From assembly GCF_034314085.1 (NCBI RefSeq), contig NZ_JAVIWI010000001.1, positions 2,914,001 to 2,978,000 on the forward strand: 64,000 bases of DNA, in the 5' to 3' direction. This document shows, piece after piece, positions 54,773 through 64,000 of the stretch (its first letter is position 1; each line of letters opens with the position of its first letter). The translations under genes were made by a program, and so were the position numbers. The notes under the pieces were generated by a model. That model searched no databases and was not told the origin of the DNA. It saw only the letters and a list, made by a program, of their open reading frames with translations. Origin of the DNA: Undibacterium sp. 5I1. GTDB taxonomy: Bacteria; Pseudomonadota; Gammaproteobacteria; Burkholderiales; Burkholderiaceae_D.

Positions 54773-55609
54773 CTACAAACGCCAGTACACGCCATCCTCA
54801 CGCTTCATCAACATATTGGTAATCATTTCTCGTCGCAACGTCGCGTAGTCTTCGTGGTATTGCAGAAAAAACTGATTGATTTCTGATTCTGCGTAACGTC
54901 GTTCAGTTTGCAGTTGATTGACCAGCCAGCGCAAAATCACGAGCCGCTTTTTACGTTGATCGGGGATTTTTGTCAGGCGATTATTTTGGATAAAAGTGTG
55001 TATTACGCGCTGCGATTCTGCGTCTGTCGACTCCAGATCCAACAGCGTTTGTCGCGCATCCCAGGCTGCGTTAAAACGCTCGATGCGACTAGTTTGTAGT
55101 CGCTGTTGCGATAGCGCCAGCCAGCTTGCCGAACCATAACCAAGAACAAGATCGTTTGCGATTGGCTGCCACCATGCTGCATCCGTACTCACACCCAAGG
55201 CATGCAAATACTCGGCTTTAACGACGATAAACTGAAGTCGGTAAGGTAGCAAATACGATGCTGGGTCTGACTGCAACTGCAACTGCAACTGCGCTTCTGC
55301 ATAACTGGCATACCAATGATTGGTGTAGCCGCTAACTTCTTTACCATGCCAGAAGTCACCAAAATCATCCTTTAAATCTCCCGTCTGGACTTCTCCACCG
55401 AGCACAGCACGCGCATGCTCCCAATGCTGAAAGCCTGCGTCAGCGGCAGCCAGATTCAAACAATGTCGCAATTGCCATGTCTCCGGCAAGGTCCAGTTGT
55501 GCTGCCGGCTCAGCAACAATGCACGTTTAGTCGCGGCGACATTATTGGTTTGCAATAGCTTGATTAACAGCCGGGTGCGGGTCTTGATTTCTGTCGTCAG
55601 CGCATTCAT
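54773..55609 (-). CDS. DUF2087 domain-containing protein
   Basis: A 278 aa protein. The C-terminal about 75 residues (DQRKKRLVILRWLVNQLQTE, ESEINQFFLQYHEDYATLRR, EMITNMLMKREDGVYWRL) are a DUF2087 domain, a helical module often attached to regulators. The N-terminal 190 residues (LLSRQHNWTLPETWQLRHCL, GFQHWEHARAVLGGEVQTGD) resemble glyoxalase-superfamily-associated helical domains but are not firmly assignable. Confidence 0.78.
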   Translation of the reverse strand: MNALTTEIKTRTRLLIKLLQTNNVAATKRALLLSRQHNWTLPETWQLRHCLNLAAADAGFQHWEHARAVLGGEVQTGDLKDDFGDFWHGKEVSGYTNHWYASYAEAQLQLQLQSDPASYLLPYRLQFIVVKAEYLHALGVSTDAAWWQPIANDLVLGYGSASWLALSQQRLQTSRIERFNAAWDARQTLLDLESTDAESQRVIHTFIQNNRLTKIPDQRKKRLVILRWLVNQLQTERRYAESEINQFFLQYHEDYATLRREMITNMLMKREDGVYWRL

Positions 55610-55919
55610 AGCGATGCTCCTGAAATAGTTTCAGAAAATCGCAGTACAGAGCATGGTGACAAAGCAGTGGTAAGGTAAAACTGGGAAACGAGAATTAACA
55701 TGATAAGGCTCCTGTTCGCTTATCGACGACCCGCTGACGTCAAACGAAACTTGGATTCATCACATTAAAAAAGAATGGATTGCAGGGTGAGAGCCTCTTG
55801 TGCGGGCAGGCGCCCCAGAGCACCTGTGCCGCGATTGTAGGATGTGATGAAGGTGCGTGTCAACTAACGTGAACTAAGCAAATCCACACTGCGTATAAAT
55901 AAGTTGTACCGATTTCTGC
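55610..55919. other. Intergenic region without a recognised gene
   Basis: About 310 bases upstream of the DUF2087 gene and before a MITE-like repeat. I see no gene, tRNA or strong hairpin. Confidence 0.5.
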
Positions 55920-56174
55920 TTGAACCCAGCTTTCCCATTAGACCGCTACTAACTACTTCGCAAAAAACGCGCAAAAAACGCAGACGGCGTCCGGTCTTCA
56001 GAGGGATAACACGACCGCGATTTGAGTGGGAGCGCTACAGCGACAATTGCACCTTTGGCGAACTGCCTGGCGTTGTTGCTCCTCCTAGCAAGATGCAGCT
56101 TGCGTCGTCGCGTCTAGCCAGTCAGTCCGCCAAAGGCACACTTGTCGCTGTTCTAATGGAAAATCTGGGTTAAA
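55920..56174. repeat. MITE-like element, family C long copy
   Basis: About 254 bp with ends AACCCAGCTTTCCCATTAG and, read inward from the right, AACCCAGATTTTCCATTAG, 19 positions with two differences. The interior shares blocks with the 52026-52156 copy. The long copy includes an extra middle segment of about 120 bp. Confidence 0.7.
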
Positions 56175-56221
56175 TTTCAAGCTGAAATTCTGCTCATTTA
56201 GGACTGACGCAAAAAACAAAA

Positions 56222-56323
56222 CCCCTCACCACAGAGGCACAGAGGAACAACAAAGAAAGAGAAAGGCAAGATTTCGCTGTTCTCATGATTTTCTCTGTGC
56301 CTCAGTGTCTCTGTGGTGAGAGG
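56222..56323. repeat. Long inverted repeat with CACCACAGAGGCACAGAG arms
   Basis: CCCTCACCACAGAGGCACAG on the left pairs with a right arm CTGTGCCTCAGTGTCTCTGT (with a 5-base insertion) continuing GGTGAGAGG. This CACAGAG-rich hairpin is a repeat I recognise as scattered in many bacterial genomes. It lies in an intergenic region. Confidence 0.65.
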
Positions 56324-56398
56324 TCTTGATGTTTTATATTAAGCGATCTGGTTCCATGTGAATGGCAGCGAGTAGCTTTCCGTTTTTGCGTAGTCCTA

Positions 56399-57262
56399 TT
56401 AATAAATGCTAGACTCGCCGGGAGGCCGGGTTTTAAAACGCTTGTGTGCCCAAAAATATTCCGCTGGTGCTTTCAAGATTTCGGCTTCGATAAACGTGTT
56501 CATAAAACGGGTTGCGGCAATCATATCTTCACCAGGATAATTTTCCCAAGCGGGATGAAATGTCACTTTCCAACCCTGATAATCAGGCAGCATTGTTGCA
56601 ATCACGGGGATCACTTTGGCGTGGGTCGTCGCTGCAATTCTGGCGGTTGCGGTGAGGGTCGCAGCAGGTGTGCCAAAGAAGGGAATAAACTCAGCATCCT
56701 TAGGACCGAAGTCCATATCGGGCAGCATAAAAAAGGGCAGGCCTTCACGCATCGCACGGATGATAGGCTTGACTCCCTCGGCACGCGAAAATAGTTTTAC
56801 CGGACGAAACCGCGAGCGACCTTTGCGCAAGGCCTGATCAAATACTTTGCTGCGCTGCTGGGTATAAATGGAGCATAAAGAAGACTCCAGCATGACCGCC
56901 ACACCAGCTACATCTAGGCTGACAAAATGCGGACACATCAAAATCGTCGGTCCTTCTTGTATGCTGGCGAGAGGGACTGCGGGATCAATCTGAATTAGCT
57001 TTTTTAAGCGTTGTTCTGACGCCCACCACAAGATGCCGCGCTCCAATACGCTGCGTGCATAAGCCTGAAAATGTTGCCGGGCGAGTTTGACTCTTTCTTC
57101 CTCGCTTAAGTGCGGCAAACACAGTCGCAGATTCGTCAAAGTGATATGACGACGTGATTTGATGATGCGAAAAAGGAGCACACCGACAGCATCCCCAAAA
57201 CGTCCTAATACCGGCAAAGGCAACCAATGCAACAACCACATGAAACCCAAGACCAATTTCAT
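56399..57262 (-). CDS. Lysophospholipid/lipid A acyltransferase (LpxL/HtrB family)
   Basis: A 287 aa inner-membrane acyltransferase. The N-terminal hydrophobic anchor is LVLGFMWLLHWLPLPVLG. The catalytic HxxxxD is CPHFVSLD near residue 110, and YTQQRSKVFDQALRKGRSRF and MLPDMDFGPKDAEFIPFFG are family blocks. It adds a secondary acyl chain to Kdo-lipid A. The start overlaps the stop of the other acyltransferase gene (ATGA). Confidence 0.9.
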   Translation of the reverse strand: MKLVLGFMWLLHWLPLPVLGRFGDAVGVLLFRIIKSRRHITLTNLRLCLPHLSEEERVKLARQHFQAYARSVLERGILWWASEQRLKKLIQIDPAVPLASIQEGPTILMCPHFVSLDVAGVAVMLESSLCSIYTQQRSKVFDQALRKGRSRFRPVKLFSRAEGVKPIIRAMREGLPFFMLPDMDFGPKDAEFIPFFGTPAATLTATARIAATTHAKVIPVIATMLPDYQGWKVTFHPAWENYPGEDMIAATRFMNTFIEAEILKAPAEYFWAHKRFKTRPPGESSIY

Positions 57263-58125
57263 GCAACGTCCCTGTAAATCGTATTTGCATCGGTGGGGCC
57301 GCTCACCCCATCAGGTACTTTATAGCGGTTATAACTCCAGAAATATTGGGCTGGACTATGCGCAATTAATTTCTCCATCGCCGCATTAATGGCTTGTGCT
57401 TGCTCCGTCGCATCACCAGTCAGCTCTTCATCAAACGCGACAAATCGAATGATATATCCACGTCCAAACGACAAGCGCTCTGCGTAAGTCAATATCAGCG
57501 GTGCGCCTGTCATCGTTTGTAATTTGGCCGACAAGGTCATGGTGTACGCCGGCTTACCAAAAAATCTGGCCCATACGCCCTCACCTTGCTGTGGTACCTG
57601 ATCTGGCAACAGACCAATCGCCTCCCCTTTTTTTAAGGCTTTTGCCATTGTTCTGACACCCAATAAATTCGCAGGCGCCAAGATCAAATTCTCACGCGCT
57701 CTTGCACCTTCGATCAGGGGTTTTAACGCAGCTTTGCGTGGCGGCCGATATAAGGCAGTTAAACGGGTTCGGGCAGCGATAGCCTGGGCGATGATTTCAA
57801 AACAGCCGAGATGTGGCGTGAGTAAAATCACACCTTTTTTAGCATCTAAGGCCGCTTGCACGATGTCCCAATTTTCTACCGATGCGGTACGCAAAACCCG
57901 CTCCGGGTTGGCGCACCAGATGAAGGGAAGTTCCAGGACGTTTTTTCCGGCCTCCCGCACTGCGGTAGAAATATGCGTGGTAAAACCTGCGCGGGTAATA
58001 TTGGCTTGCAAACGACGGCGATACGATCCGGAAAAAAGATAAACCAGCCAGCCCAATGCGGCGCCAATGGCATGCAAAACAGGCAATGGGAAAATCGACA
58101 AAAATCGGAATAAAGCGACGAGCAT
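57259..58125 (-). CDS. Lipid A biosynthesis lauroyl/myristoyl acyltransferase (LpxL/HtrB family)
   Basis: A 288 aa protein from MLVALFRFLSIFPLPVLHAI with an N-terminal membrane anchor. The catalytic motif reads TPHLGCFE (HxxxxE instead of HxxxxD), followed by TALYRPPRKAALKPLIEGAR and LLPDQVPQQGEGVWARFFGK. The alternative ATG at 58155 adds ten residues. It is translationally coupled to the second acyltransferase, a two-enzyme arrangement common in Burkholderiales. Confidence 0.9.
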   Translation of the reverse strand: MLVALFRFLSIFPLPVLHAIGAALGWLVYLFSGSYRRRLQANITRAGFTTHISTAVREAGKNVLELPFIWCANPERVLRTASVENWDIVQAALDAKKGVILLTPHLGCFEIIAQAIAARTRLTALYRPPRKAALKPLIEGARARENLILAPANLLGVRTMAKALKKGEAIGLLPDQVPQQGEGVWARFFGKPAYTMTLSAKLQTMTGAPLILTYAERLSFGRGYIIRFVAFDEELTGDATEQAQAINAAMEKLIAHSPAQYFWSYNRYKVPDGVSGPTDANTIYRDVA

Positions 58126-58461
58126 AATGTCTCTCAGCATGAGAAAAATGAGCACTAACCCAAAACTCGTTCAGGAAAACCTTGGCAAACCCGGGCAAAT
58201 TAGACATAGTGCAGAGAAGAGGCGTAAAATATCACATTCTTAGTGACGACTATTGCAAAATTAAACTCGGCACCAATATCAATCCTAATAAATTGATATC
58301 AATGCAAAAATTAAACTGACAATTGTTTTCATGACGTAAAGCAGTAACCGCCGAGTTAACAGACAACTTGCGAGGCGGTATACAAGTTCCGCTAAAGCGT
58401 CGCAGGTTCTCTTTCCGACTGCGGCATGTTTAATACGGTCATTTTTTACAAGGAGCCTGCG

Positions 58462-59640
58462 ATGGCTAATGATTTTCTCTTCACCTCTGAATCGGTCTCT
58501 GAAGGACATCCCGACAAAGTCGCCGATCAAATTTCCGATGCAATCCTCGATGCGATTTTTGAGCAAGACCCGCTGTCACGCGTGGCGGCTGAAACATTGG
58601 TCAACACTGGCTTAGTTGTTCTGGCAGGCGAAATTACCACCAATGCCCATGTCGATTACATTCAGGTTGCACGCGACACCATCAAACGCATAGGCTATGA
58701 CAATACTGAATTTGGTATTGACTACAAAGGCTGCGCGGTATTGGTTGCTTACGACAAGCAATCGAATGACATCGCGCAAGGCGTGGATCAGGCCAGCGAC
58801 GATCATCTCAACACCGGTGCCGGTGATCAGGGATTGATGTTTGGTTATGCCTGCGACGAAACACCTGAACTGATGCCAGCACCGATCTACTATGCACATC
58901 GTTTGGTCGAACGTCAGGCGCAGTTGCGCAAAGATGGGCGCTTGCCGTTCTTGCGTCCAGATGCCAAGAGCCAGGTCACGATGCGTTATGTCGATGGCAA
59001 ACCGCACAGCATTGATACCGTCGTGTTGTCGACACAACATAGCCCCGATCAAAGCGATGGCACTAAGATGAAGTCGTCTTTTATCGAAGCCGTCATTGAA
59101 GAAATTATCAAACCAGTACTACCAAAAGACTGGCTGAAAGACACCAAGTTTTTAATTAATCCGACCGGACGTTTTGTCATCGGGGGACCGCAAGGCGATT
59201 GCGGCTTAACTGGCCGTAAAATTATTGTCGATACCTACGGTGGCGCTTGTCCACATGGTGGCGGCGCATTCTCCGGCAAAGACCCTACTAAAGTGGATCG
59301 CTCCGCAGCTTACGCAGCACGCTATGTGGCAAAAAATATCGTCGCAGCCGGATTGGCAAAACAATGCCAGATCCAAGTGGCCTATGCGATTGGTGTAGCA
59401 CGTCCGATGAACGTGACGGTTTATACCGAAGGCACAGGGGTGATCCCGGATGATCAGATCGCTGCTCTGGTGAATGAGTATTTTGACCTACGTCCAAAAG
59501 GCATTATTCAGATGCTGGATCTGCTGCGCCCGATTTATTCTAAAACGGCGGCGTATGGTCACTTTGGTCGTGAAGAACCGGAGTTCACCTGGGAACGCAC
59601 TGACAAAGCAGTGTTGTTGCGTAAAGCGGCTGGTTTGTAA
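58462..59640 (+). CDS. metK: S-adenosylmethionine synthetase
   Basis: Makes S-adenosylmethionine from ATP and methionine. The 392 aa protein shows [20 protein letters not shown] at the N-terminus, the methionine-binding [12 protein letters not shown] and the ATP-binding [14 protein letters not shown], then [26 protein letters not shown] lies 7 bases before the ATG at 58462; the frame to 58426 is in the leader. No riboswitch could be recognised upstream. Confidence 0.97.
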   Translation: MANDFLFTSESVSEGHPDKVADQISDAILDAIFEQDPLSRVAAETLVNTGLVVLAGEITTNAHVDYIQVARDTIKRIGYDNTEFGIDYKGCAVLVAYDKQSNDIAQGVDQASDDHLNTGAGDQGLMFGYACDETPELMPAPIYYAHRLVERQAQLRKDGRLPFLRPDAKSQVTMRYVDGKPHSIDTVVLSTQHSPDQSDGTKMKSSFIEAVIEEIIKPVLPKDWLKDTKFLINPTGRFVIGGPQGDCGLTGRKIIVDTYGGACPHGGGAFSGKDPTKVDRSAAYAARYVAKNIVAAGLAKQCQIQVAYAIGVARPMNVTVYTEGTGVIPDDQIAALVNEYFDLRPKGIIQMLDLLRPIYSKTAAYGHFGREEPEFTWERTDKAVLLRKAAGL

Positions 59641-59675
59641 TTTTTTCGATACGTATTAAGTTGTAAGGTTGACGC

Positions 59676-60707
59676 ATGCGATGGTGGACTCAGTTGGACG
59701 GTAATAATTTATCCAGTTCTACCTCGTCCGTCATTGCATGTGTCAGCCTGATGTTATTGATTTCATCAGCTAATGCGTCAGTCGTTACTGGCGCTGTTAC
59801 TAATACTGCTGCAGCTAGTGCAGCGGCTAGTGCAAGCAACAGCGCGAGCAAGCCGCCTCTAGCGTCCACCTTATCCCCCAATCCCAAAGTCATCACCGAC
59901 TGGTGCACGCCACTGGTGGCACGCTTGCCTAAAGTGTCGCTCAATGATTGCCGCAACAGTAAGGTAATGCCGACTGGGGCGAAATCCGTGAATGGCTTCC
60001 CGATTTTGGCGCGCGATTTTGAGGCGGTCTCTAAAATTATCACTAAAGCGGATACTAAACCTGACACTAAACGTAAGCCAGCCATCAAAATTCTGCTAAT
60101 CGGCGGTATTCATGGTGATGAAAAAACAGCGTCGGCGATCGTATTTAAGTGGCTGGACAGTATGCAAAAACCTGCCGCGCAAGAATTTCAGTGGAAGGTC
60201 GCACCCATCGTCAACCCGGATGGTTTGCTGGCGGCCAAATCCAAACGTGTGAACGCGCATGGCGTTGACTTAAATCGTAATTTTCCGACGCCGAATTGGG
60301 AACAAGATGCGCCGCGTTATTGGGCCAACACCACACGCAGCGATCCGCGCCGCTTCCCCGGCAAAGCGCCGATCTCGGAGCCAGAAAGTCGCTGGGTATT
60401 TGATACGATAGAAAAATTCAAGCCCGACGTCATCATCTCGGTGCATGCCCCGTTTGGCGTACTGGATTTTGATGGCCCGGTCACACCGCCGATCCGCTTT
60501 GGCCGCCTGATGTTCAACCGGGTTGGCGTATATCCAGGCTCGCTAGGCAATTACAGTGGTGTCCACAAAGACATTCCAGTGGTCACGATAGAGCTACCCA
60601 ACGCCACCGTCATGCCGCCAGACGCCGAAGTCCAGCGCATCTGGCAAGACATGCTGGGCTGGATCAAACGCAATGTGCCTGCGCAAGCTAAATTAGCACA
60701 GCGCTAA
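59676..60707 (+). CDS. M14-family zinc carboxypeptidase, murein-peptide amidase-like
   Basis: A 343 aa exported protein with a signal segment (VIACVSLMLLISSANAS) and an Ala/Ser-rich linker. The M14 catalytic domain has GGIHGDEKT (HxxE zinc ligands), VNAHGVDLNRNFPTPNWE, ISVHAPFGVLDFDG (third His) and VVTIELPNATV (catalytic Glu). This pattern fits MpaA-like enzymes that trim peptidoglycan peptides. Confidence 0.87.
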   Translation: MRWWTQLDGNNLSSSTSSVIACVSLMLLISSANASVVTGAVTNTAAASAAASASNSASKPPLASTLSPNPKVITDWCTPLVARLPKVSLNDCRNSKVMPTGAKSVNGFPILARDFEAVSKIITKADTKPDTKRKPAIKILLIGGIHGDEKTASAIVFKWLDSMQKPAAQEFQWKVAPIVNPDGLLAAKSKRVNAHGVDLNRNFPTPNWEQDAPRYWANTTRSDPRRFPGKAPISEPESRWVFDTIEKFKPDVIISVHAPFGVLDFDGPVTPPIRFGRLMFNRVGVYPGSLGNYSGVHKDIPVVTIELPNATVMPPDAEVQRIWQDMLGWIKRNVPAQAKLAQR

Positions 60708-60720
60708 CTGCAAAATCACT

Positions 60721-60799
60721 ATACTCCCCCTATTTTTTATAAAAATAGGCTGATTGTCCAATAATTCTATGGACAATTAAATATACATATTAGGAGTAT
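60721..60799. repeat. 80-bp palindromic element, family A copy 3
   Basis: ATACTCCCCCTA at the left and GGAGTAT at the right, with an inner dyad GATTGTCCAATAATTCTATG then GACAAT. It lies between the convergent M14 and PKHD genes. Confidence 0.75.
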
Positions 60800-60870
60800 A
60801 TTAAAATCAATCAAATCACTTTCCGCTCACAGAATCGCTAAAAGTGAGTTAAACCGACAACAGCTATGCC

Positions 60871-61545
60871 TCAGACATCACTCCATTGCCGCAGCAAATT
60901 GTGATAATGCCCGGTCAAACTCAAGACTTCATCACAGTCACCTAAACGTCCGCGCAGCTTTTGAATATTCTGGTCTAGCTCAAACAACATCCCGCGCCGG
61001 CTGTCGTCGCGCACCATACTTTGGGTCCAGAAAAAAGAGCAAATACGCGCACCCTGTGTCACCGGCTCTACTCGATGCAGGCTGCTGGACGGATAGACAA
61101 TCAAATCACCGGCGGGCAATTTGACCTCATGCGTGCCATAGGTATCGACGACGACCAGCTCGCCACCCTCATACTCTTCCGGGTCGCATAGAAAAAGTGT
61201 GGAAGATATATCAGTACGCATATACGCAGCACCCGACAGTTTGCGTACCGCACCGTCGATATGTAAGCCGTAATGTTCGCCGCCTTCGTAAGAATTAAAT
61301 AGTGGCGGGATTGTCCGCAAAGGTAAGGTGGCAGCGAAGAATAAAGGGTTACGCGCCAGCGCGGCCAACACCGTCTCTCCCAGTTCTATGCTGAGCGGTG
61401 AACTCTCTGGGAGTTGCCGATTGCGCTTGACTTGCGCACCCTGCTCGCCGACGGTGGCTTTGCCATCAATCCAGTCTGACTGATCCAGTTTTGCTCTGAT
61501 CTGCGCGACCTGATCACGGGTCAATACTTCCGGTATGTGCAACAT
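60871..61545 (-). CDS. PKHD-type Fe(II)/2-oxoglutarate dioxygenase, PiuC/YbiX-like
   Basis: A 224 aa dioxygenase. Iron-binding residues are His and Asp in HYGLHIDG, and the distal His in [12 protein letters not shown], with a 2-oxoglutarate-binding Arg nearby. It is encoded on the same strand after the TonB siderophore receptor, as fiu-ybiX and piuA-piuC pairs are. Its role is linked to iron uptake, probably modifying a siderophore. Confidence 0.9.
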   Translation of the reverse strand: MLHIPEVLTRDQVAQIRAKLDQSDWIDGKATVGEQGAQVKRNRQLPESSPLSIELGETVLAALARNPLFFAATLPLRTIPPLFNSYEGGEHYGLHIDGAVRKLSGAAYMRTDISSTLFLCDPEEYEGGELVVVDTYGTHEVKLPAGDLIVYPSSSLHRVEPVTQGARICSFFWTQSMVRDDSRRGMLFELDQNIQKLRGRLGDCDEVLSLTGHYHNLLRQWSDV

Positions 61546-61569
61546 CATCGTATCTGCTCCTTGTCATGC

Positions 61570-61599
61570 AAAAGCCCCTCGTGCAGACGAAGGGCTTTT
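61570..61599. terminator. Hairpin between receptor and dioxygenase genes
   Basis: AAAAGCCCCTCGT and ACGAAGGGCTTTT form a strong stem with a run of A on one side and T on the other. It lies between the two genes on the minus strand and may cause partial termination. Confidence 0.7.
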
Positions 61600-61685
61600 G
61601 ATTGCGTTATTTCTTGTTGGCTATTTAGCTCTGGCTATTCATTTATAACAATCAACATAGCCAGAAACTAAAGTTTCAAGTTCAA

Positions 61686-63959
61686 TTAAAACTTAATATT
61701 CGCCATCAAAGTTGCTGAGCGTGGCGTACCCGGCGTGTACCGGTACCCGCTTTTATTGATCGCTGCAACATAGGCCTTATCGCCTAGGTTATACATGTTC
61801 AATTGCAGATCGATATTTTTATTAATAGCATAACTCGCCATTGCATCCACCACCCAATACGAATTGGTATAAGCCGGTGTGCCGACCGCACCATCAGTGC
61901 CACGCAACAAAGAATCAACAAAACGTGCGCCGCCACCGAGCTTCACACCGAATGGCAATTCATACGAGGTCCATGCGGTGAAAGCTTGTTTTGGCGTGTA
62001 GGCCAGATTGTTGATACCGCTGGCAGTGGTGATTTTTCCGCTCTCTACTTTGGTGTCCATCTTGGTATAACCTGCACTAACTAACCAGGTTTTAGTGATC
62101 GCGCCGGTCACACCCAATTCCACACCTTGTACCCGCTTTTTACCCGTTTGGTAGTACAGCAGATCGACCAGATTTTGCTCCACTTCATTCGACACTTCGG
62201 TACGATACAAGGCCGCGGTAAACGACAACTTTTGATCTAACAAATCCCATTTGGTACCGATCTCAGCATTCTTGGTCTCTTGCGGATCAAACTTAGGATT
62301 TGCAGCGCTGCTCGCCGAGGCACTTAAAGCAAAGTTAGAACCGCCCGGCGGCTGTTTGGACGTGGCATAGGACACATACACACTGCTGGCTTCGGTCGGT
62401 TTATACAGACCACCGACTTTCCAGTTCACCAGATTACCATCCATATTTAAATTGGTCGGGATCAAGGTATTGACTGGCAAAGTAGGATTAGCAGCCAGCG
62501 TCGATAAACTAGTGGCAGAATAATCTGTGCTGTAGTGATCAATCCTGACACCACCGCTTAATTGCCATTGCGGATTAAATTTTAAGGTGTCAAACGCATA
62601 GGCACTCACCGTGGTAGTTGCACCGCGGGTGAACACGCCGTTGCGCACTAAATTCAAGCCGCTGACAGGATCATTTGGATTGGGATTATAGAAGTTGGCG
62701 GCTGGCAGCGTGCCTGTGCCGCTGTAGCCAAAGGTGTTTTGTTTTTCGTTGGTCAGTTCAACACCAGTCAACACCGTATGCTGGAGTCCTTTCGTATCAA
62801 AATCAAGCAACAGATTGGTTTGATTCGTCAAAATTTCATTTTTTTGATCCTTGAGCGTACGGATGCTACGCGCCAAAGTCCAGGTAGATTTGTCACTTGC
62901 AGATGGCGTCACCAGATTCGCAGTCGAGCCCATGAAGGCAGTCAACAAATAATTTTGCGAGGTTTTGCCGTAGCGGGTGGTGTTGATCAATTTCGCTTTA
63001 GGATTAAAGTCATGTTCTATCCGCCCCGTCAACATATCGGCTTTGACTTTATCAAAATCGCTCGCTGATCCGTAGAAATTTTTTGGATCGACCATCGGCG
63101 CAGTCGAGAGGAAAGGACGTTTAGGATCCGGACTGCTGTAGCCAGGCAAACCTATTGTTGGCACGCCGCCATCCGGCACATTATTTTGATCAACATGCAG
63201 GTAATTCAGATAAATCCGGGTCGGACTACCAAGCCCAAATGCCAGCGACGGTGCGACACCCCAGCGTTTATTTTTGACTTCGTTACGGCTGGCGCTGCCA
63301 CTATCTTCATCCATCACATTTAAGCGAAATGCGGTGCCTGTCTCTGCATTGATGACTTTATTCCAGTCCGCCGTAACGCGCTTTTGACTGCCGCTACCGA
63401 ATTTGACCGAGCCGTAAGTCGCATCATCTTTTTGCGCTTGTTTACTCACCAGATTGATTGATCCGGTCGGTGCACTACGACCGCTATCGGTCCCTGCAGC
63501 GCCTTTTAATACATCGATCTGCTCGATATTGAACAAGTCGCGCGAGATTGATCCCAGATCGCGCACGCCGTCTACATAAATACTGCTGGAAGAATCAAAA
63601 CCGCGCATATAGACCGCATCGCCTGTATTCGTGCTGCCGTTTTCACCCAGGAAGAATGCACCAACGCCAGGGGTATTTTGCAAAGCTTGGGTCAAGGTCA
63701 CTGCGCCTTGTTGCTCTATCAGCTCGCGCTTAATCACGGTAATCGTTTGCGGGGTATCGACCAGAGGCTGGGTATATTTTGGCGATGAAGCCTTGTCCGC
63801 TTTAAAATCATTTTCTTGTTTCGACGTCACTTTGACTTCTGGCAAAGTCGTATCAGCCGCCTGCGCAAGTGCTGGCAGCATCACAGCAGCGATCGCTGCG
63901 GCGGTCAAAGTTTGATTGAATTGGGGGCGTGCATGCTTACGACTTTTAATGTGTGACAT
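61686..63959 (-). CDS. TonB-dependent siderophore receptor, Fiu/PiuA-like
   Basis: A 757 aa outer-membrane receptor. The signal sequence includes LTAAAIAAVMLPALAQA. The plug domain starts after LPEVKVTSKQ (a TonB-box-like segment) and includes TQPLVDTPQTITVIKRELIE and GAGTDSGRSAPTG-type loops. The beta-barrel ends with the terminal aromatic MANIKF. It imports ferric catecholate siderophores. The upstream region is almost outside the window, so a Fur box cannot be judged. Confidence 0.93.
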   Translation of the reverse strand: MSHIKSRKHARPQFNQTLTAAAIAAVMLPALAQAADTTLPEVKVTSKQENDFKADKASSPKYTQPLVDTPQTITVIKRELIEQQGAVTLTQALQNTPGVGAFFLGENGSTNTGDAVYMRGFDSSSSIYVDGVRDLGSISRDLFNIEQIDVLKGAAGTDSGRSAPTGSINLVSKQAQKDDATYGSVKFGSGSQKRVTADWNKVINAETGTAFRLNVMDEDSGSASRNEVKNKRWGVAPSLAFGLGSPTRIYLNYLHVDQNNVPDGGVPTIGLPGYSSPDPKRPFLSTAPMVDPKNFYGSASDFDKVKADMLTGRIEHDFNPKAKLINTTRYGKTSQNYLLTAFMGSTANLVTPSASDKSTWTLARSIRTLKDQKNEILTNQTNLLLDFDTKGLQHTVLTGVELTNEKQNTFGYSGTGTLPAANFYNPNPNDPVSGLNLVRNGVFTRGATTTVSAYAFDTLKFNPQWQLSGGVRIDHYSTDYSATSLSTLAANPTLPVNTLIPTNLNMDGNLVNWKVGGLYKPTEASSVYVSYATSKQPPGGSNFALSASASSAANPKFDPQETKNAEIGTKWDLLDQKLSFTAALYRTEVSNEVEQNLVDLLYYQTGKKRVQGVELGVTGAITKTWLVSAGYTKMDTKVESGKITTASGINNLAYTPKQAFTAWTSYELPFGVKLGGGARFVDSLLRGTDGAVGTPAYTNSYWVVDAMASYAINKNIDLQLNMYNLGDKAYVAAINKSGYRYTPGTPRSATLMANIKF

Positions 63960-64000
63960 CTTCGTTCCTGAAATATAGGTTAAAAAACCTGAAATAAAAA

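Noticed and set aside
55904..56173. 89-aa ORF on the plus strand
   Set aside because: It coincides almost exactly with the MITE-like repeat and has no protein features; it is an accidental ORF in the repeat.
58285..58461. Possible SAM or SAH riboswitch upstream of metK
   Set aside because: I could not match the conserved core or pairing of any known SAM/SAH riboswitch class.

Overview
The window comes from a betaproteobacterial chromosome. The gene order rpe-gph-trpE-trpG-trpD-trpC, the hppD-phhA pair with a divergent Lrp-type regulator, the ubiH-like/dsbC neighbourhood and the mid-range base composition suggest Burkholderiales, probably Oxalobacteraceae and perhaps an Undibacterium-like genus. 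The genus is an inference; no 16S rRNA gene is present.

Layout. 1-5.5 kb holds the end of rpe, gph, and the trpEGDC operon behind a Trp-rich leader peptide and an attenuator hairpin. 5.6-8.9 kb is an insertion-sequence cluster: an IS5-like element splits a small membrane-anchored protein gene exactly in frame with a 4-bp target duplication, and a complete IS30-family element with a frame-broken transposase lies beside it. 9-20 kb carries an M61 peptidase, a DUF3429 membrane protein, a four-PAS histidine kinase, a complete IS21-family element (8-bp target duplication), a MocA-like nucleotidyltransferase, dsbC and a UbiH-like monooxygenase.

20.1-43.35 kb is an integrative mobilizable element of about 23.2 kb in the 3' end of tRNA-Phe, bounded by a 20-bp direct repeat. 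It has a tyrosine recombinase, an ArdA-like antirestriction protein, a MobQ-type relaxase with a recognisable oriT, a P4-type primase/helicase and a Phd/ParE-type toxin-antitoxin pair. Its defence cargo is (a) an ABC-three-component-like operon (DUF2326 SMC-like ATPase, small middle component, 182-aa protein, short membrane protein) next to an XRE regulator, and (b) one five-gene operon hsdR-hsdM-hsdS-kwaA-kwaB, joining a type I restriction-modification system to a Kiwa-like pair by start/stop overlaps. Four copies of an 18-bp motif sit at the module boundaries.

43.4-64 kb is again ordinary chromosome: response regulators, a DUF1801 gene with an in-frame stop, a CREST-type membrane hydrolase, hppD and phhA (Phe/Tyr catabolism), an SbtA-type bicarbonate transporter with a LysR regulator, two lipid A-type acyltransferases, metK, an M14 peptidase, and a TonB siderophore receptor with its PKHD dioxygenase partner. 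Several families of short palindromic or MITE-like repeats lie in its intergenic regions, notably three copies of an 80-bp element, each between convergent genes.
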